From contig OY856187.1 in NCBI GenBank assembly GCA_963693315.1, positions 392,783,984-392,847,983 of the forward strand: a stretch of DNA of 64,000 nucleotides. Direction: 5' to 3'. Position numbers and translations under genes: made by a program. Position 1 is the first letter of the stretch. Every line of letters begins with the position of its first letter. This stretch comes from Diogma glabrata (taxonomy: Eukaryota; Arthropoda; Insecta; Diptera; Cylindrotomidae). Positions 23,427 to 37,846 of this stretch are shown piece after piece. The notes beneath the pieces were generated by a model. The model did not search any database. It saw nothing but the letters and a program-made list of their open reading frames with translations, and was not told where the DNA came from.

Positions 23427-24249
23427 TCGGATTGGTTTTTGTGAATAATTAAGCTTAAATACATATTGGAAATCACTTGAATTTTACAATTCGAAATAAC
23501 TCTTCATTTTCTCTAAAATTCCTTTAGAAAAAATTTTGTTGTGTTTCGTGTCAGGATTCGAACTACATTCATCAGAGACACATTGTTCAATTCCCGTGTG
23601 TCTTACACAACTTAGCTAAAGCGGCGATGACGAAACATATTTTTAATTTTGATATTCAGATAATTTCTAAATTGAAACTTCATCATTTTTCATATTACTT
23701 AACTTGAATTTTTCATCTATGATTGCATATTGAAAATTGTATTTCTTTGGTATTTTTTGTATTAAATTTCTAGATATTACGATGTGTGAATTCATAGGAT
23801 GAGAGAATATTTCGTCAACATATAAGTCAACATTCTAATCAACATCCTAAGTCACGAGTAAAAAGTCTGATGAATGTAGTTCGAATCCTGACACGAAACA
23901 CAACAAAATTTTTTCTAAAGGAATTTTAGAGAAAATGAAAAGTTATTTCGAATTGCGAAATTCAAGTGATTTCCAATATGTACTTAAGCTTAATTAGTCA
24001 CAAAAACCAATCCGAAATTAAAAATTCCCCTAAAGTTGTCTATATTTTTCCTAACCAAAAATATAACAACATATTGACTTTACGTCAGATATTAAGTTTC
24101 GCATTGATTAGCAACAATCAATAATGACTTTACACTCGTGACTTAGGATGTTGATTAGAATGTTGACTTAGATGTTGACGAAATATTCTCTCATCCTATG
24201 AATTCACACATCGTAATATCTAGAAATTTAATACAAAAAATTCCAAAGA
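23427..24249. repeat. Compound foldback of the tRNA-like repeat
   Basis: Two interleaved inverted pairs: 23427-23581 pairs with 23866-24014, and 23745-23860 pairs with 24133-24249 (about 110-150 bp arms, high identity). Sequence equals pieces of 5955-6400 in different orientations, including the B-box-like GTAGTTCGAATCC (23877-23889) and its reverse (23553-23565). Confidence 0.85.
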
Positions 24250-25002
24250 ATTTACAAATATATTTTGAAACCTTACGCAAACGTTCTTGATTCTGATTAT
24301 ATCAATTTTCATCATTGTGGAATGCTTGCATAAATGGTTAGTTAAACGTTAAATAAAAGTTATCAACAGCACAGTTTTTTGAGCTTTTTCACTGAATGGT
24401 TGATTGAAATTTACATTTTAAAAGATTGAATTTTGTTTTATAATCCTAATCCTAAACTACGTAAGTTGACCAGCTTTTTTTTATTATTCCACAATTATTT
24501 TTTAAGAGGCCTCAAATAACTACAGTAGAATTTATATATTTTAATGTTATAACAACTGCACATATTTTATTTAGTAATATTTCACATATGATAACTATTT
24601 GCTATTACATTATTAATTTTTATTATTGAAATTACAAAACAAAATATATATGTTACTCCATATATCGAAGCAGGAAACTTTTTTTCAACAACCAGTTTTA
24701 ATGATAACTAAAATTGATGTGACATTTTTTAAAGATGTGTCGTTACTACCAACTGAGTAAAAACAAATAATAAGAAAAAAAATTTATTTCTTAGAATTTA
24801 ACTCAGAGAGAACAGAACGAAAACATGGAAGTAGCGAACACAAATTGATGAACAGATCGAAAATAAATCTCAGCGCACGCTAAATCTATAAAAAGATTGT
24901 CACGGAACACTGGGCTTAACAGTTAATGATGTCGATCAGTATTGTCAGATCTCCGATCTAAACCAAAGATGCCGAGTAAAACCACCAACCCAATAAGCAA
25001 AA
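24250..25002. other. AT-rich stretch, no gene recognised
   Basis: A TATAAAAA sequence lies near 24890, but nothing supports a promoter call. Confidence 0.5.
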
Positions 25003-25439
25003 AAAGTCCAAGCGGCACGTATATCCGCTAGAAATAGGTAGATTTCGGGACCAGATAGCTTTGTGTACAAATAGAATTGGATGTGTCAGATTAATTTAAA
25101 TAAAAAATTTAAGTAGAATAGTCCAAGTTCAGAATAATCCAAAAAATTTATCAAGCCAAACTAAATACATTAACGGAAACTACTTTATCAATGCGATTTC
25201 GGAACAGTTTTATTTAATTTGGTTAAAATTACTTTTAATAACATATTAAATCCACCAAAGAGCAAATAAACGTTCTCACAACGTCACACCTACAACACCA
25301 CCACACATAATTTTATAATCTAAAATTGTCAAACAACTTTTACACCTCAAATAATTAAAATATCTACAATTTAGGAAGACTTTTGTTTATCTAAGTTTAT
25401 CTAAAAGTTAATATGAGTTTAAATAACATAAACTCAAAA

Positions 25440-25556
25440 ATGAGGAAGGCATGGCCGTTTGCGTTTGTTGTTTTCGTTCTAACAGTCGTCGTGTCTCAAC
25501 CTCTAGACTTGAACTATTTTTTTTTTAAATTTTGGAAAGATTTATGGTTTTGTTAA
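25440..25556 (+). CDS. Small frame with signal peptide, possible first exon
   Basis: 38 codons, ATG at 25440, stop at 25554. Residues 1-19 (MRKAWPFAFVVFVLTVVVS) have the basic start, hydrophobic core and small residue before the cut expected of a secretory signal, followed by QPLDLNYFFF. It could be a short secreted peptide or the first coding exon of a host gene; AC|GTATGC at about 25557-25564 is a weak donor candidate. It lies in a part of family W copy 1 that copy 2 lacks. No homologue recognised; a chance frame remains possible. Confidence 0.3.
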   Translation: MRKAWPFAFVVFVLTVVVSQPLDLNYFFFKFWKDLWFC

Positions 25557-25925
25557 CGTATGCGTACATATTCAAAAGTGAGATTGGCCATTTTCAGCCA
25601 ACTCAAGGACAACAAAGGTTATTAAATTTTTAAAACAGCCGATTTTTCAGGAACCTGGAACGCCAAGGTCGTCATTTGAAAAAAAAATGATAGAAATATT
25701 CAATATTGATAAATTTTATTAAAATATTATGATTCAAACGGAAGTTATACCGTCCTAGATTTTTCAAGTTTTTTGACTCTAGCCACTTAACCTGTACCCG
25801 GATATTGCCAGTTCGCAAACTTGTCCAAGAGATGCTTTGCCGCAACGTATACAGAAAAAATTTTCGTTGTAGGTCGAGAAATGCGATCGTGAGAGTGCCG
25901 GTAAATTCCGTTATAGCTCATATCG

Positions 25926-27112
<1,187 letters not shown>

Positions 27113-27193
<81 letters not shown>
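27113..27193. repeat. (TA)n microsatellite, right part
   Basis: About 80 bp of TA, probably the continuation of 25926-26107 before the Penelope-like insertion. Confidence 0.98.
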
Positions 27194-27196
<3 letters not shown>

Positions 27197-27312
27197 TTTT
27201 TTTTTGTTTTTCCGTCTCCGCTTATCATTCATAGTCGTTTGGCACCAAAATTTTTCCGAAATTCCGAGATGAAGCCCATTGCAATAGGTAGATTTTTATA
27301 TGAAATCTACCT

Positions 27313-28000
27313 AAAAATCGGAATTCAAAAACTTTAAATATTTGGGTTGGATATAAAAAATTATATTAATGTTTTACAATTTTCTTAATATTATAAAAAA
27401 AATAAATTTAAATATCAGTAAACCGACATGAAAAATGACAAACAAAAAATATTAAATAAATATGTATACTAATTTTTTGAATATCTGAAATCAATTATTC
27501 AAAAGGCCTGTTTGTTTTCTGTGTTTGTTATTATTACGAAAGGCATCTCATACAAAATTAAATAAAACCAGACATTTTAGAAACGGTTAAACTACTTTTT
27601 TCCTCTCCATTTTTTTAAATCTTTATTTAATACCGCATTTACAGATACATAGCAAATTGGTAGATGTAATTTAAATCAGTGCTGTAAACATTTTTTATTT
27701 TAAGAGCTTGCAACTAATTTGATATTGGGTTCTACTATCTAGCAAATTATTTTTAAATTGATATTGACGCTGTAAACACCATTGCAAATAAAAATCTTTG
27801 ATTTCTATACCGACTCCTGTTCCTAAAAATTTTATATTATTAAATTTCTTTTCTCCGTCAAATATTTTTCAACAATAAGAGAAAAAATTTGATAAATAGT
27901 CTAGTCTAGTTATCATATTTTTCATTATTTTCCTAAAAGTTTGACATATAGCAATTTTAACTAAACTAAATTAAAATGTGTTTTTCAGCAAACGGCTGTA
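27313..28000. other. AT-rich stretch, nothing recognised
   Basis: No frame of note and no repeat copy found in the window. Confidence 0.55.
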
Positions 28001-28640
28001 AAGTTTAACTTCACTGCCACTGAAGAGTAGCTAAAGCCATACTTTTTAGCCGGCAGCTGCAAAAGTAACGCCATTTTTATTTTATCTGCCGGCGGCTGTA
28101 AAGTATCTTTCATATTTTTACGACGGCTGTAAAGTAATTTTCATATTTTTACGGCGGCAGTAATAGTTATTTACATATCGAGGGCTGAAAGTAGAAGATT
28201 ACGCCAGCGGTTCATATTGAAGCCCGACGAGAAGCGAGGGCCTTTTATTGAACCAAGGGTGTAATCTTCCTTTCAGCCTGAGTGTATGTACAACGTTTTA
28301 CACACAACTGCACAACTTTATTGTAGTATAAATCAATTTTTGAATTTTTTAAACTCGCTAGACATTTTGAAAATTATGCTAAACATGCCAACTTCATACA
28401 ATAATTTATTTGTTTGTTCTAATTTTATGAATATTTTACGGGTGATTATTTTACGGGCAGTAGATTTGAAAAATATATTAATATTTCATATAGCAACGGG
28501 ATTTTATTTTACGGATGTAAAGTTCAACTTTCAGCCACGATAACTAGGATGTAAAATGTGTTTTACGATTTGTTTGTGCGTAAAGTAATTTTCATACTTT
28601 TACGGCGGCTGTAAAGTAAAATAACATGATATGATTAATT
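28001..28640 (+). repeat. Irregular repeats of GGCGGCTGTAAAGT
   Basis: The motif (AC/GG)GCGGCTGTAAAGT recurs near 28003, 28088, 28124, 28153 (variant) and 28604, often followed by AATTTTCATATTTTTAC. The stretch includes the hairpin at 28182-28279. A short frame at 28286-28543 overlaps it and has no recognisable domain. Confidence 0.7.
28182..28279. repeat. Imperfect hairpin, ~45 bp arms
   Basis: Left arm 28182-28227 (GGGCTGAAAG ... GAAGATTAC ... GGTTCA) pairs with 28238-28279 (TGAACC ... GTAATCTTC ... CTTTCAGCC). The apex contains GCCCGACGAGAAGCGAGGGC, itself partly self-complementary. Confidence 0.8.
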
Positions 28641-29418
28641 TGTTCAAAAGAGAATGCATTTCAGTTCATTTTAATGAATTAAAATCAACAAAAATTAATT
28701 TCAGAAAATTTATTACCTAAAACATATTTATAAAAAATTTGATGCATTAATTTCATATTTTTAAACAAATTTAAACGTTTGCCGAAAAAATAGTGTATTG
28801 AATTCGGAGCTAAAGTGACTTTTTGTGTTTCGTCTATAATTGCCAAACTATAGACTCAACATAAGAAGTACAACTTTAGCTCCTTACCTAATTCAATAAT
28901 ATACTATTATATCATAAAAGATTTAATTTGCAATCTACGTTGTAAACTCATATTAAATATGACTAGATGCAAATTAATATACTATCTACTAGTTTGCTAT
29001 GTCGCTGTAAATGCGATATTATACTCTTATTATCAAATAAATTTCGTTTTGTTTCGATTTTTGTAATTCGTAGAACATGCGAATTTTGTGCAAAGGGATT
29101 TTGTAACATGCACAATTAATGTACATTTCCCGCACTTTTTTCAATAATATTTTACGGGCTTGGAGTTGTGCCAAAAAGTTGTTAGCATATTGAAAATGAA
29201 AAAAATCTGTAAGTTGGTTAACTATGATAAAGCTATAGAGATGATTACGTTAAAAATTTATAAAAATAACTTTTATTCGAACTAGACCAGGGCCAATCCT
29301 GTTAAAGGAAAAAAAATTCTTAGCAGTATACGAATGGTCGGAAAATGTAATTAAGGGTCTAAGTAATTAAGGAAAAATCGAACGATCTGAGTAAAAGTCC
29401 CGGAAAGGGGTCGTAATA
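28641..29418. other. AT-rich stretch without genes
   Basis: Nothing recognised. Confidence 0.55.
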
Positions 29419-29420
29419 TA

Positions 29421-29624
29421 CAGGGTGAACCATTTAACTTGACAGAAAAATAGGTCTGAATTTAAGAAAAAGTGGTGGTCCATTAGAAGATCTGGAATCT
29501 TCATCTTAATAAAAAATAAATAATAACATTATGAAGCGTATCCAAAAAAAAAAAAATTTCAAAATTTTCAAAATTGCGTTGTTTGGAAGATATTGCGTTG
29601 TGCCAAGTTAAATGGTTCACCCTG
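29421..29624. mobile_element. Mariner-type MITE, 204 bp
   Basis: Terminal inverted repeats CAGGGTGAACCATTTAACTT at the left end and its exact complement at the right end, flanked by TA on both sides (29419-29420 and 29625-29626). No coding capacity. TA duplication and CAGGGTG ends fit the Tc1/mariner superfamily. Confidence 0.92.
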
Positions 29625-29626
29625 TA

Positions 29627-30152
29627 TACGTTTTTAGGGGTTTGTATTATTTTTTTGCGATTTGCGATTAAACTATGCATCCCATCGAAAAAAGTTGATT
29701 GTAGATTATAAAAAAATTTAAAACTTTTGTACCGGACATTATTGACCATAATCACAAAATTATCGAGAAAAATGCAAAAAACCGTTTTTTTTGTTTTTAA
29801 TTTATAACTATCGCAAAAGTTTTTATATTTTCAAGAAAATCCATGAAAATTTTCTTTTTTGTGTTTCAAACAGTCCCAAATTTTTTCAAAGCGAAATATT
29901 GAATTTTCGATGTTTTATGAAGAAAATTAAAACAAGATCGAACTTTCAATCGAAAAATTTGGTTAGAAAATTTCCGATTTTTGAACTTTACCAGTGCTCA
30001 TTTTTTCGTTGAAATCCCAACTTTAATATACAATTAAAATATAATATTATTTATGTACAAAAATTTCGTTAAAAGAGCGAAAAACCGAAATAGCTACTTT
30101 CAAATCATGAATTTCTTTTTCTTTGTTGGAAATAAACGTTTGCATTCATAAA
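29627..30152. other. AT-rich stretch without genes
   Basis: Short frames only (29791-30012 has no domain). Confidence 0.55.
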
Positions 30153-31844
<1,692 letters not shown>

Positions 31845-31934
31845 AACAAAGTAAACAAAACTGTAGGAAACATGACAGAAAGTTTACGTTTTGACATCTT
31901 CAGTATTCCAGCAAAGTGGATGTGATGAGATAAA

Positions 31935-32086
31935 TGAAATAATTCAAAGACATTGGTTGATGATTATATTTAGAATGATGGTTTAGTTCTGATAATATTT
32001 ATATGAGCACAAAGCTTGATAATAAAAACCTGTTTTACAATATTTAATAATTAACCCTATATTGCATATTATAACAATATGCTACA
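31935..32086 (-). repeat. Gypsy1 3' LTR
   Basis: Ends TGAAAT ... GCTACA on the plus strand (element strand TGTAGC ... ATTTCA). Next to it is the pyrimidine tract CCTTCCTCTTTT (32087-32098), the complement of the polypurine tract. A second GCTACA plus CCTCCCCTTTATTTT follows about 65 bp on, as if the tract region were duplicated. Confidence 0.93.
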
Positions 32087-32397
32087 CCTTCCTCTTTTAA
32101 TAATTTTACATACTAACAAATAATCAACAATATTCTAATATGCTACACCTCCCCTTTATTTTAGATATTAATATTGCTAACAAATCATCAAGTATTTTAG
32201 TTTACAATTTTTCTTAAATACTCATACTAATCATGTCTTAATGCTTGTGGAAATATACACCTAAATTTTCAAAGATATAAAAAAAAATTATTCTTTATTT
32301 TTAAGTGTCAATTATAATTAATATCCTAATCTCTCTATGAATATTAATAATATTAACTTTTTCAAAATTGTACTCACTCAAATCATTTTACTTTGGC

Positions 32398-33363
32398 ATG
32401 TGTCGACTTCTCAAAACATTTGAGTTCCGACGTAGTATTGTACCGTCTTCCAGTTGTATCCAGTATGATCTTGGGGCTTCATGAAATCTATCAATAATGG
32501 CTTTTTCCCAATACCTACCATTTTTTAACCAAATTTGTTCTCCTCTAATTTGTTCTCCTCTAATATTTGTTCTACTCTAAATTCTCTTTTAACCATAGTA
32601 TTTCTATTGTAATAATTGCTATACTTCTTGTTTCTCATTTCATAATTGTTTTTAAAACTTGGAACATAATGAGGTTTAAATCAGTTTTCTTTAATAGGCT
32701 GCACTGATTGCATTTTTTTAACAGATTTTTAGCTGTTTGTACCACTCGTTCGGCCATTCCATTTGATTGTGAATAATGTGGACTTATTGTTGTGATCTTT
32801 ATATCATGATCTCGTCCAAAATCTTTAAATAATTTAGAACCAAATGGAACATTATCGGCCACAATTTCTTTTGAAATGCAATTGAATGCAAATACAACAG
32901 TTATTTTATTTATTATTTCATTTGATGTCTTAGACCTGATCGGTATAATATCTAAATATTTTGAATAATAATCTGAAATAGTTAAATAACCTTGCTTTCC
33001 AACTTCAGCTATGTCCATACCAATCTCGTAAAAAGCGATATCTGGTATGTCGTGCGGAATCATGGGCTCACGAATGTTTGAATTACGAAATTTTTGGCAA
33101 ATATCACAACTAGATATTTTATCCTCAATGGTTTGATCTATACCAGTCCAATATAGCACACTGCGTGCTCTTAATGTTGATTTTTCGATACCCATGTGAG
33201 ACTGATGCAAAATATTTAGCATTTCTTTTCTTAAACTAATTGGAACAAGTCCTCTATCATTTAAAAACAGTAAGCCTTCTTCAACAAACAAATCGTCTTT
33301 AAATTTCCAATACATTTGAATATTGCTATCTAATTTATTTTTATTTTTCGGCCACCCTTTCAA
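32398..33363 (-). pseudogene. Gypsy1 integrase
   Basis: Open from 33363 to 32635 (242 codons). HHCC zinc-binding (ILHQSHMG ... SSCDICQKF), first Asp in EIGMDIAEVG, second in EIVADNVPFGS, Glu in NGMAERVVQ, so the DDE triad is intact. After 32635 the frame breaks with an apparent deletion. The C-terminal tail reappears at 32510-32398 in another frame (FHEAPRSYWIQLEDGTILRR, stop 32398-32400). Most similar in style to the widespread K02A2.6-like Gypsy pol. Confidence 0.88.
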
Positions 33364-33676
33364 AATAACTGATTTTAAAATTTTGAGGCTTTCATCCTTA
33401 TCTATTTCTTCCTTAAATTTATTTTTTTTTCATTTTTTTCATCACTCATATTAATTGTGTGAATTATTTCTTTAGAAATCTTTGATTTCTGTTGAAAAAT
33501 GTTCTGTGTTATAATACCTCGAGCGCAAATCTGCTACATGTAAAAATTTGCCTGGAACATATGTTAAATTTATATCATAGTTTAAAATTCTTAACTTCAT
33601 CCTTTGCAACCGTGGGCTTGTGGAATTTTATGAAACTCCTTCGACACTATACCCAATAATGGTTTAGTGATGACCG
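33364..33676 (-). pseudogene. Gypsy1 RNase H C-terminal remnant and linker
   Basis: Past the stop after IYGQK the expected RNase H end is found in other frames: TKPLLGI near 33650, then PRLQRMKLRILNYDINLTYV and PGKFLHVADL at 33615-33510. At least two indels. The domain is inactive. Confidence 0.75.
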
Positions 33677-35146
33677 TTATTTTTGACCATAAATATATTT
33701 ATAGAATTTGTTACAAGCAAATATTATTGCTAAAAATTCTTTCTCAATTTGCAAATATTTTTGTTCAGTTTCCGAAAGGATACGAGAGGCAAATGAAAGA
33801 GGTCTCGTATTTTGCATAAGGCAGCATCCTAATCCATTTTTTGATGCATCTGCCTGAATTGAAAGCGGTATTTCAGGGTCAAATACTTTCAGCATTGGAG
33901 CTTTTACAATTGCTTCCTTAATATTTTCCAAGCATTTTGTATGAATTTCCAGCCACTGGAAGTCTACATCCTTTTTTAACAAATCTCTTAGTGGTTTAGA
34001 AATCTCAGATAAATTTGAAACAAAATTTCTTAGATAATTTATCATACCTAATAATTTTTGAAGATCCCCTTTTGTTTTCGGACTACTAACTTTTTCTATT
34101 GCTATCATCCTTTTCGGATCAAAAGAAACTCCCTTTTCAGAAATTATATGTCCTAAATATTCTACAGCATTAACCTTATACTGAAATTTATCTTTGTTAA
34201 ATTTAATATTCAATTTTCTAGCACGCTCAATAACTTTTGCCATTATTTCATCATATTCCTCTATCGACTTAGCTGCTATTAATATGTCATCTAAATAAAC
34301 GATTACACCTGGTATATCCTCAAAATTTCTTTCATGATATTTCTGAAAGATTTCTGGAGCACTTTTCACTCCAAAAGGTAGTCTTTTAAAACGATAGCAA
34401 CCAAATGGGGTGCAAAAAATGCATAGTTTACTTGAATTTGCATTTAACTGAATCTGCCAGTATCCGTTTTTCAAATCAAACTCCAAAAAAATTTTCATGT
34501 TGGTTAATTTTGACAAAATTTCATCGAAGGAGGGTATCAAATAATTTTCTTGTTTAATTGCGCTATTGAGATCTTTCGGATCTAAACATAATCTTAGTGA
34601 TTTGTTTTTCTTTTCCACAATAACTAAATTTGAGACCCAATCTGTCGCTACATCTACCTTTTCTATTACTTCTTTCGCCACTAAATTTGCTAATTCCTTT
34701 TTTAATGGCTCCTGTAGAGAAACCGGTATTCTTCTAGCTGGTTTAACAGTCAGTTCTACATTATCTCTCAATTCAATATTGTATTCCTTAATAAAACACC
34801 CTATTCCATCAAACAAGTCTGAATGTTTGATAAAAAATTTATCCTTTTCACTGATATCAAGTGCTTCTACTCTATTTATTAAATTTAGGTCAGTGCACCC
34901 TTTTATTCCCAATATGGGTATTGAATCTGAATCAACAACAACAAACTTTTGAAATGATATAACATTTTTAGCCATACACACCGTGTTTATTATTCCTATT
35001 GTTGAAATTTTAGATCTTCCATACGCTTCTAGAACTCGACACGTTCGTTTCATTTCAACATTTTTTAGTTTCTTAGCAATTCTGTTTGGCAGTATATTCA
35101 CATCTGCCCCTGTATCCAGCTTAAAACTAACTAATTGATCATGCAC
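33677..35146 (-). pseudogene. Gypsy1 protease, reverse transcriptase and RNase H start
   Basis: 489 open codons. Protease with LDTGADVNILP (residues ~9-19) intact. RT with LRLCLDPKDLN, FDLKNGYWQIQL, PFGVKSAPEIFQ and catalytic VIVYLDDILIA (YLDD). Thumb FLGHI-type YLGHIISEKG. RNase H begins LSIQADASKNGLGCCL and carries the Glu in EKEFLAI. The frame ends prematurely after KYIYGQK inside RNase H. The RT core itself shows no lesion. Confidence 0.92.
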
Positions 35147-35168
35147 TCTTATTACTTGGTACCATGCA

Positions 35169-35669
35169 CTACCATGTCAATAAAAAATTCTTCATCATTA
35201 TACCTAATTTCACGTTCCTTCGTTTGTTCCACATGCCCCAGCAAAATGATTCAGTTTTCCACAAATTGTTACATTGTCTGCCATATGCAGGACAATTTCT
35301 CGGAATATGATACCGCATGCAAAATTTACATCCATTATTTTTAGAGAAATTAGGTTGTGCATTTCCAGAGTTTCCAGAATTAGATTTACTATAATTCGTA
35401 TTTTTCCTAAAATTGTTAGAATAATTATTAGAATAACTACTACGAGGAATATTTTTGTTTAGATTACAATTATTTGTATGTGAGCTTTCACAACCAGAAT
35501 TACTTATATATCTAGAATAAAAATTGGAATTTAGATTATTATTACTGATAGGATTAGTATTTAAATTAAACTTATCTCTATTAGATTTTATCATATCCAA
35601 TGATGAATGAGGCTGTTGCATATCTGATACTTGTTGTTTCATAATTTCCGATGCTCGGCATTGTTCCAC
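35169..35669 (-). pseudogene. Gypsy1 gag C-terminal part with zinc knuckle
   Basis: Asn/Ser-rich, low-complexity middle (residues 30-110), then a zinc-knuckle-like CKFCMRYHIPRNCP. A second knuckle is blurred by a frameshift (CNNLWKTESFCWGMW). It is in a different frame from both neighbours. Confidence 0.75.
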
Positions 35670-35794
35670 CGCTCTTGCCAGGTTTAATTATGATGTTTCT
35701 AATAATTTTTTTTGTAAATTTTTGTCATTAATTCCAATAACAATACGGTCCCGCAACATTCTTTCCTCTTGTGTACCAAATCCACAAGTTCGCA

Positions 35795-36238
35795 CTAATT
35801 TTTTAATATCAATGAAAAATTATCAAATGATTCTTCCGGTGATTTATTTCGAGTGTGAAATACATAGCTTTCATATACTTCATTACATTTAAGACCACAA
35901 AAATGTTCAAACGCTGCAATAACTTCTTTTAAGGATTTTTTTTTAGCTTCATTTAGGTTGAATGCATTAAAAATTTCCACGGCATCGTTACCAATTGAAT
36001 TCAAAACTTTGGCGACCTGAACTGCATCCGGTTTCTTATCAATTTCAATTGCAGTAGCAAATATATCAAAGTTTTGGCAAAAAACTCTCCAATTAATATT
36101 TCCATTCATATCAAGGTTTTCCAACTTTTTCATCCAATCCATTGTTTTAATAATTTTTTCGACTGTGTGATGTCTATATTTCGGCGGTCGGCCGCGTGCT
36201 TTCTTTTCAATTTCGAGGTTCTTTTTTATCACAACCAT
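35795..36238 (-). pseudogene. Gypsy1 gag N-terminal part
   Basis: 147 codons from an ATG. An AT-hook-like ARGRPPKY (residues 14-21) is followed by a Gypsy capsid start: NWRVFCQNFDIFATA, KKPDAVQVAKVLNSIGNDA, ESYVFHTRNKSPEESFDNF. It stops at 35795; the capsid tail continues in another frame towards 35670. Role in the family: particle formation. Confidence 0.83.
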
Positions 36239-36479
36239 TTAAACACATAACAAAATAACATTCATAACCTCATTAATAATCACAAAATTCACAAATTATA
36301 ATTTTCTATATACATATCTATTAATGTTCATGTAATCTTTTTTTAAACCTTAAGTATAAGTTTTATACATCAAAATTTATTTAATTTATTCACTATAAAT
36401 TATCAACTATATCTATATCACATTTATATATTTGAGGTAATATTTTGTTTTAATTTTTTGTTCTTTGTCCTCAGTGACA
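36239..36479 (-). other. Gypsy1 leader
   Basis: AT-rich leader between gag and the 5' LTR. The bases next to the LTR read, on the element strand, TGTCACTGAGGACAAAGAAC and do not contain a TGG that would match a tRNA 3' CCA end, so the primer site is unusual or altered. Confidence 0.6.
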
Positions 36480-36517
36480 TGAAATAATTCAAAGACATTG
36501 GTTGATGATTATATTTA
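36480..36517 (-). repeat. Gypsy1 5' LTR, first piece
   Basis: 38 bp identical to 31935-31972, ending in TTA, where the 8.1 kb element inserted. Confidence 0.93.
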
Positions 36518-37020
36518 TGCTGGGGCCACACCTGCGTGTTATCGCAATAATTAACGCGATAATTGAAAATAAACGCAAGTGTAGCCACAATTTATCGCAT
36601 TTATATGTTAGCGCGATAATTTTATGGCCATAATTTTAGCGCTATAATTTTAGCGGCATAATTTTAGCGGCATAATTTTAACCCGATAATTTTAGCGTAA
36701 TAAGTGATTAACGCGCTAATTTAGACGATAGCTCGAATGCCGATAAAAAAAGTTAGCGTGATAATTATGGATGATGTTTTTAAAGAAAATAGTTTAAGTA
36801 TTTTGTTTATAATTTTGAGTTTATTTTAAAGGTATTAAATAACATTTATGTAATGAAAATTATAAGAATAGGAAAAACAAGAATAAACAAAACTTCAGTT
36901 TTTTGTTTTTAACAGTATTTTGCATTTTGTTCACCCGTCGAGTTAACCTTATTCCAAGTTCGGTGCATGTTATAGATTTGACCACTGACCAGTGATTAGA
37001 ATGTAACAACACCTTGATTT

Positions 37021-37143
37021 TAGGTAGATTTCATATAAAAATCTACCTATTGCAATGTGCGTCATCTCGGAATTTTGGAAAAATTTTGGTGTCAAACGAC
37101 TATGTATGCTAAGCGGAGACGTGAAAACAAAATAAAAAACGAT
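37021..37143 (-). repeat. Family W tail, fragment
   Basis: Reverse-oriented copy of the tail at 27194-27312 and 31720-31844, including TAGGTAGATTT...AAATCTACCTA. Confidence 0.88.
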
Positions 37144-37846
37144 TTAATATCGTTTCTAGCGGTCGTATGCTTTTTCATATGTCTGGACATATGACACTCT
37201 CTATGTGGAATCTAGAAGGTTAAAGAAAAGTTGAATGACTGCCAATGACGTGGAATAAAACTCTACTAGCTGAAGCGAAACATAATGGCAATACATCAGG
37301 ATAACTAAAGGCGTTTGTTCCCAACAGAGTAAGGAGGTTAAGTCTAGTAGACGCCCTATGCTCCTAAATTGAAGATAGTGCAAAAAAGGTAGGCATTGTA
37401 ATTTTTCAATTCAAAGGTACGGTTGGAAGTTTCTCAGATAAAAGCTCCACTTCTTATTTTATGTGTTTTGGATGAATTCGAAACATTCTTTTCAGTGTCT
37501 TGTTCGAATCGTTTTAAATTTTTCAAAGCTGAACTGAAAGGTATTGCTCAGCATCATAAAAATATTTTAGAAGGTTTCTCCGAAAAATACAACGCTTTCC
37601 ATTTTTTAACGTTGAATACTTCGAGCCAAGCTATTAAAAAAATACAATTCTCTTCAATGAGCTATAACTGGCTTCGTTTTGGACTTACAAAACTCCTACA
37701 AAACTAATCTCTTTTTCGGTTTAAGCTTGATTTTTGTTAATTTCAACTTTTTTGACAGAATGGTTAGTTTTTCAGTTATGTGTGAAAAACCGTCAAAAAA
37801 CATGCTTATTTGAACGAAAAATGCAAGTTTTCAATTGCGAATAATA

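Noticed and set aside
24885..24945. Core promoter (TATAAAAA near 24890, ATCAGT near 24935) for the 25440 frame
   Set aside because: Spacing of about 45 bp does not fit TATA to start site, and such matches are expected by chance in AT-rich DNA.
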